Assembly: GCF_001683795.1 (NCBI RefSeq)
Contig: NZ_LIGX01000038.1
Location: 1 to 64,000, forward strand
Direction: 5' to 3'
DNA length: 64,000 bases
Origin: Neoakkermansia glycaniphila
GTDB taxonomy: Bacteria > Verrucomicrobiota > Verrucomicrobiia > Verrucomicrobiales > Akkermansiaceae
Positions 60,324-64,000 of this stretch are shown here, piece after piece. The notes under the pieces were generated by a model. That model saw only the letters and a list, made by a program, of their open reading frames with translations. It did no database searches and was not told where the DNA came from. Each line of letters opens with the position of its first letter. Within the stretch, counting starts at the first letter, position 1. Both the position numbers and the translations under genes were made by a program.

Positions 60324-60938
60324 ATGTCTACACCTCCCGTCATCACCCCGAAAATCACGGCCCGCGTCGTCTCGCACGACGTCCTAGGCCCCTCCTCCAT
60401 CTCCTTCTGCCCCGCCTCCCTCACCGTAGACGGCGCAAAAGTATCCGCCACCAGCCGCCCCGACTACGCCACCGCCCCCGAAGCCTGGCACGACATCGGC
60501 CGCGGCTCCAACTTCCAGCCAGCAGCGGAAGAAAAAATGATCGAAATTGAAGAATGCCAGCAAAACGGCGCCTGGATGAAACACAAGGAATCCATGCTCC
60601 AATCCTTCAGCTTCACCTTCACGACATCCCAAACCTCTCCGGAGGCTTTGCAGCTCGCCTTCGGCCTCGGCTCCCCCATCAAGGACGGAGAAGAAATGCC
60701 CCTGGCCAACGCCGGCAGCAACTGCATCGAAGGCTGGCTGCGCATCGTCATCAAACGCTCGCAGGACGGCACCGACAAAGTGCAGGAACTCTACGGCTAC
60801 GGCCGCCTCAAACTCAAAACGGCCCCCTCCTTCACCTCCGACTTCATCAAACCCGAATTCGAATTCCTCGTCGATCCCGGCGTCGAAATGGCCACCATCA
60901 CCTTCGCCAACGTCCAGGCCATCGCCGCCTCCGCCTAA
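60324..60938 (+). CDS. Tail tube protein
   Basis: 204 residues, beta-rich: CPASLTVDGAKVSATSRPDY, MIEIEECQQNGAWMKHKESM, SFSFTFTTSQTSPEALQLAF and FTSDFIKPEFEFLVDPGVEM. The alternating short strands and size fit a major tail tube protein of the siphophage/lambda V-like or Mu M-like group. It lies after gp37-like and before fibre and tape-measure genes. The third GCATGC hairpin follows 5 bp after its stop. Confidence 0.65.
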   Translation: MSTPPVITPKITARVVSHDVLGPSSISFCPASLTVDGAKVSATSRPDYATAPEAWHDIGRGSNFQPAAEEKMIEIEECQQNGAWMKHKESMLQSFSFTFTTSQTSPEALQLAFGLGSPIKDGEEMPLANAGSNCIEGWLRIVIKRSQDGTDKVQELYGYGRLKLKTAPSFTSDFIKPEFEFLVDPGVEMATITFANVQAIAASA

Positions 60939-60943
60939 CCCCG

Positions 60944-60980
60944 CGCACCGGGCATGCCTCCACCGTACATGCCCGGTGCG
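60944..60980. repeat. GCATGC hairpin, prophage family member 3
   Basis: CGCACCGGGCATG (60944-60956) pairs with CATGCCCGGTGCG (60968-60980) in a perfect 13-bp stem with an 11-base loop. It shares GCATGCCT-CACCGT-CATG with member 2. It follows the tail tube stop by 5 bp and lies 16 bp before the next ATG. No T-run. Confidence 0.75.
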
Positions 60981-60996
60981 AACCATCTCCATCGCC

Positions 60997-62160
60997 ATGA
61001 TCGCAACCGAAAAACACCTCAAAACCACAGCAGGCATCCGCGGCGTCTTCTACTTCCAGTTCCGGGATGGCGACACCATCGTGCAATCCCCGGGCATGCT
61101 CACCGGAGCCGTCCAGCTCGACTCCACCGCGGGCGGCGGCATCATCACCATGCCGCCGGACACCGAAAACCTCAGCTACCCCGGCCTCCCCGCAGGCCTC
61201 CACACCTACGAAATCCGCATCGCAGGCGTACCTGCCGTCCGCGGCCTCCTCGAAGTCCAGCCCTCACTCCTGCCGCCTCCCGAAACCTCCACCTCCGTCT
61301 TCTTCGACCTTGACCTCGGCACCACCATGGCCATCCACGTCGAAATCGGCACCGGGCGCAACGGCACCAATGGCAAAGACGCCTACGAAATCGCCGTCGC
61401 CCAGGGCTACAAAGGCACCCGCGACCAATGGCTGGCCAGCCTCAAAGGCGACTCGCCCTCCATCTCCGGCCTCGTCCCCTGGGCCACCTACAACGCACAC
61501 GCCAACAGCGGTGCCACCCACGTCTCTGCTGCCGACCGTACCAAATGGAACGCCGCCGCCACCGGCCCCAGCTACGCCGTCAAAATCCTCTGGACCAACC
61601 CGCCCTCAGGCCCCTACTACCGCGACGACCTCGACTCCGCCTGCACCTCCTGCGGCTATGAATACGACTGGCTCGCCGCATCCGGGTGCAACCTCATCGT
61701 CTACACCGACACACCCACCCTGCAGCAACCTCTCCTCGCGACACTCGACAGCTACAAATCCACCTCCCCCGGCAGCAGCTACGCCCTGCAAACCGTCTCC
61801 CTCTACACAGCCCTGCGCGAACACATCTCCAACGGCGGCGGAACTACTGCCTCCACCGTCCGCCGCAACTACTGGCGGCTCCGCTGGACCAAATTCCCGG
61901 ACGTCTACTCCCCCGGCACAGTCTCCTCACTGGTACGGGCCCAGCTGGATCAGGACGGCTACACCTACACCTACGACACCGACGACGCCTGCGACATCTA
62001 CACGGAAGACTCCACACTCGCCTTCGGCTTCATCAACCAATTGAGCGAATTCATCGCCCCGCAAGCGAACGGCACCTACACCCTCCAGCGCGCATGGATG
62101 GATGTCGACCCTCTCGCCGCCGCCTGTGCAGACCGCCTCAACCGCCTCCGCACCCCCTGA
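60997..62160 (+). CDS. Tail fibre-like protein with collagen-like motif
   Basis: 387 residues from ATG 60997 (MIATEKHLKTTAGIRGVFYF). Residues 1-115 look beta-rich. Near 125-155, GTGRNGTNGKDAYEIAVAQG then GTRDQWLASLKGDSP is the small GxNGxxAYExA motif common in phage tail-fibre and receptor-binding proteins. The C-terminal 200 residues are rich in Tyr, Thr, Ser (YTDTPTLQQPLLATLDSYKS; DACDIYTEDSTLAFGFINQL) and may bind the host. The role is inferred from the motif. Confidence 0.6.
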   Translation: MIATEKHLKTTAGIRGVFYFQFRDGDTIVQSPGMLTGAVQLDSTAGGGIITMPPDTENLSYPGLPAGLHTYEIRIAGVPAVRGLLEVQPSLLPPPETSTSVFFDLDLGTTMAIHVEIGTGRNGTNGKDAYEIAVAQGYKGTRDQWLASLKGDSPSISGLVPWATYNAHANSGATHVSAADRTKWNAAATGPSYAVKILWTNPPSGPYYRDDLDSACTSCGYEYDWLAASGCNLIVYTDTPTLQQPLLATLDSYKSTSPGSSYALQTVSLYTALREHISNGGGTTASTVRRNYWRLRWTKFPDVYSPGTVSSLVRAQLDQDGYTYTYDTDDACDIYTEDSTLAFGFINQLSEFIAPQANGTYTLQRAWMDVDPLAAACADRLNRLRTP

Positions 62161-62172
62161 CCCCGCTCTGCC

Positions 62173-62658
62173 ATGCAAACCGCCCTCTTCACCTTCGACT
62201 TCGTCACCCTCCTCGGCGGCCAGGAAACAACCATCCCCTGCTGCAGCCTTGGAGACATCATGCCCGGCCCCGAAACCAACGACTGGCAAACCTCCATCCA
62301 GACAGACGACATCATCGCCTCCCCCTGGCAGCACCACCAGGGCCGCGGCAACGCCACCAAAACCTTCGGCTTCACCGTCCTGCGCTCCTACCCCACCCGG
62401 GCCCAGGCCGAACTATACGCCCACGACCGCGAACACCTCCTCAACACCAGCCAAACCGGCCACGCCCTCTACCGCTACGGCTGGCACGAAGGCATCCCCA
62501 TCTCCTCCGAACGCTGGCAGGCCACCGTCCAGCGCTGCCGTGCCCTCCCCATCTCCTCCGACCAATACGCCGGCATCCGCCGCCGCTACGGCCAAACCTG
62601 CGGCGCCTGGATCGCCGTCGAATACGCCTTCCTCCTCACGCACCGCACCATCATATAA
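62173..62658 (+). CDS. Small tail-region protein
   Basis: 161 residues. Trp/Tyr/His-rich with short strands (FTFDFVTLLGGQETTIPCCS; GFTVLRSYPTRAQAELYAHD; RYGWHEGIPISSERWQATVQ). It is placed directly before the tape-measure gene, where tail assembly chaperones or minor tail proteins usually lie. No family recognised. Confidence 0.55.
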   Translation: MQTALFTFDFVTLLGGQETTIPCCSLGDIMPGPETNDWQTSIQTDDIIASPWQHHQGRGNATKTFGFTVLRSYPTRAQAELYAHDREHLLNTSQTGHALYRYGWHEGIPISSERWQATVQRCRALPISSDQYAGIRRRYGQTCGAWIAVEYAFLLTHRTII

Positions 62659-62670
62659 TCGTCCCCCGCC

Positions 62671-64000
62671 ATGTCCACCGACCCGAACATCAAAATCACC
62701 ATCGCCTCCGCCTACGACCCCACCGGCACCAACCAGGCACAGGCCGCCCTCCGACAAACACAGGCCGCCGCCGCCGGCATCGGCAATGAAACCATCACCG
62801 ACATGAATTTTGCCGATGAGCTGGAGGCTGCCGGCAAAGCGGCAGGAGACGCAGCCAAGGAGGCCAAAACACTGGGAGATACAATCACCGATGCAGGAAG
62901 GAAAGGAAAAACTGCTGCAACCGACATCGTCTCGGGTTTCGGAAAAGCTCCCAATATCATACAGACCTCAACAGGTGCTGTTGGACGTATGGCATCTGGA
63001 TTCAATACAGTCATGGGGTTAGCTCGAGGGCTGCTGGGCAAATTGGGACAGTTGGGCTTAGCTTATTCTCTCCTGCGCGGAATGTATGATTTTTTTACCA
63101 AAAGCCAGCGTGAAGCAATCGCACAGAAAAACAAAGATTTGGAAGCTTCCATTGACAAAGCTAAAGACCTTCAAAAAGAATTGAATGATCTGATTGAAAA
63201 AAACAGACTACTGAACGAACAACAGGAACGACAAGAACGGTGGGATTCGTTGATGAACTCATATCAATCCCAAACGGCTGAATTGCAGAAACAGTTGGAA
63301 ATCACGAGAGCGCGTGCTGCCGTCGAAGCCGAAATCAAAGGCTTGGGCATGCAAGCAAAAAAATACGAACTGGATAACAGACGTGACCGAGGTGAAATCA
63401 CGGCCTTTGAACATCTACAGGAAACGCGAAAACTGGAAGATGAAGAACTACAGGCGAAACACGCGTCGGAGTTGGCAGAGGCCAATACAGAATTGGACAA
63501 TCTGCGGGAACAATCGAAAAAAACTGCTGAAACGATCAAAGACTTGAATCAGGAATCCGAACGTTTGGATCAAGGCAAAGCCGGAGCACTCACCCCTGAA
63601 CAGAGAAAACAACATGAAATAAACCAGAAGAAAAATGAAGCCTATGCTCTAACCAGAGAAAAGGCATTGGCAGAAGGCTCCATCGGAGTCATGGACCGCT
63701 ATCAGGTAAGGCGTGAAGCGGAACTGGGCCGGGCCGAGGCCAAAAAATTTGAAGATGCCATCAAAAGATCGGACGCATGGTACAAGGCGGAAGGCCGCGG
63801 TGGAAATTACGAATCGTATATCAAAGCTAAAGAAGACATTCAAGGCAAGAAGACGCAGGCATACGCAAATGCCAATCAACTGATGGGGCGGATTCAGGAA
63901 AAAAACAAAACAGTTGATGCCATTAAGAAAAAACAACAGGCAGAAACCGATGCGGTCATAGGGAACCGACAGGTAGTCGACCAAACTGTAGCAGCCAAGG
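62671..64000 (+). CDS. Tail tape-measure protein, 3' part missing
   Basis: 443 complete codons before the window edge. It starts MSTDPNIKITIASAYDPTGT, a short beta region, then an Ala-rich helical part. A possible hydrophobic segment lies at FNTVMGLARGLLGKLGQLGL then AYSLLRGMY. After this comes long coiled coil (LQKELNDLIEKNRLLNEQQE; LQETRKLEDEELQAKHASEL) without a break. This is typical of tape-measure proteins, which span the tail lumen and set tail length. The composition drops from GC-rich to AT-richer near 62800, within the first 50 codons. The full gene probably runs well beyond 64000. Confidence 0.8.
   Translation, partial: MSTDPNIKITIASAYDPTGTNQAQAALRQTQAAAAGIGNETITDMNFADELEAAGKAAGDAAKEAKTLGDTITDAGRKGKTAATDIVSGFGKAPNIIQTSTGAVGRMASGFNTVMGLARGLLGKLGQLGLAYSLLRGMYDFFTKSQREAIAQKNKDLEASIDKAKDLQKELNDLIEKNRLLNEQQERQERWDSLMNSYQSQTAELQKQLEITRARAAVEAEIKGLGMQAKKYELDNRRDRGEITAFEHLQETRKLEDEELQAKHASELAEANTELDNLREQSKKTAETIKDLNQESERLDQGKAGALTPEQRKQHEINQKKNEAYALTREKALAEGSIGVMDRYQVRREAELGRAEAKKFEDAIKRSDAWYKAEGRGGNYESYIKAKEDIQGKKTQAYANANQLMGRIQEKNKTVDAIKKKQQAETDAVIGNRQVVDQTVAAK

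Larger units (their letters stand above)
35185..64000. mobile_element. Mu-like transposable prophage, left end to window edge
   Basis: At least 28.8 kb. It carries MuA and MuB homologues, Gam, GemA/gp16, repressor, endolysin, gp27/gp28-like terminase, gp29-like portal, protease I, capsid, gp36, gp37, tail tube and tape-measure genes. The left end is placed at TGACAC (35185) because the LamG-like coding sequence stops there and Mu-type ends begin with TG. A target duplication would then be ATCAG (35180-35184). The right end is outside the window. No tyrosine or serine integrase is present, in keeping with transposition by MuA. Confidence 0.88.

Noticed and set aside
35185..64000. Diversity-generating retroelement in the prophage
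   Set aside because: No reverse transcriptase or template/variable repeat pair was seen in the visible part; it could still lie right of 64000.
1..64000. CRISPR array
   Set aside because: No set of regularly spaced identical 25-40 bp repeats was seen; the tandem structures found are coding or short tracts.

Overview
The window looks like the chromosome of a mucin-associated Verrucomicrobiota bacterium, most likely Akkermansia or a close relative. This rests on recognition, not a search. The clues are a very large autotransporter with beta-strand repeats, a secreted GH29 fucosidase, a Cys-type sulfatase, secreted esterases, murein-tripeptide ligase mpl, and many ATG starts without a Shine-Dalgarno sequence. 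No rRNA or tRNA gene was seen.

Host part, bases 1 to about 35184. On the left is the 5' part of a DEAH-box helicase (hrpA-like, minus strand), divergent from a HAD phosphatase. Next comes a plus-strand run of secreted proteins: a GH29 alpha-L-fucosidase, two tandem alpha/beta-hydrolase esterases, and five tandem copies of an uncharacterised secreted family whose C-terminus resembles the NADase-type discoidin-like glycan-binding domain. A minus-strand block follows: a two-repeat DUF1566 protein, a sulfatase, two tandem mosaic paralogues of unknown function and a 919-residue secreted protein. Then, on the plus strand, come a three-domain fusion (UPF0489-like, NlpC/P60-like, CapA-like), mpl, a hexapeptide acetyltransferase and a 2618-residue autotransporter with a strong terminator. 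Together these look like a glycan-harvesting, cell-wall-recycling and surface-display region.

After the autotransporter lies a 16-bp inverted repeat pair. Its right copy falls exactly in the 17-bp spacer of a near-consensus promoter, the layout of a phase-variable invertible promoter. The promoter drives a secreted LamG-like gene that is cut off after 141 codons.

Prophage part, about 35185 to beyond 64000. A Mu-like transposable prophage interrupts the LamG-like gene, and its first bases (TGA) supply the stop codon. The early module runs leftward (helix-turn-helix protein, membrane protein, sigma-region-4-like protein, DUF3102-like protein, MuA, MuB, small genes, Gam, a 155-residue protein, GemA). 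The repressor and an AT-rich cargo cassette run rightward. Late genes follow: endolysin, lysis-type membrane proteins, small and large terminase, a portal fused to a nuclease-like tail, protease/scaffold, capsid genes, head-tail connectors, tail tube, fibres, and a tape-measure gene cut by the window end. No sheath gene lies before the tail tube, so a non-contractile (B3/D3112-like) tail is likely. Relative to Mu, the early module is inverted with respect to the late genes.

The most unusual items are the candidate inverton, the portal-nuclease fusion, a family of GCATGC hairpins placed after the capsid and tail-tube genes, the five-copy discoidin-like family, and the three-domain fusion beside mpl.
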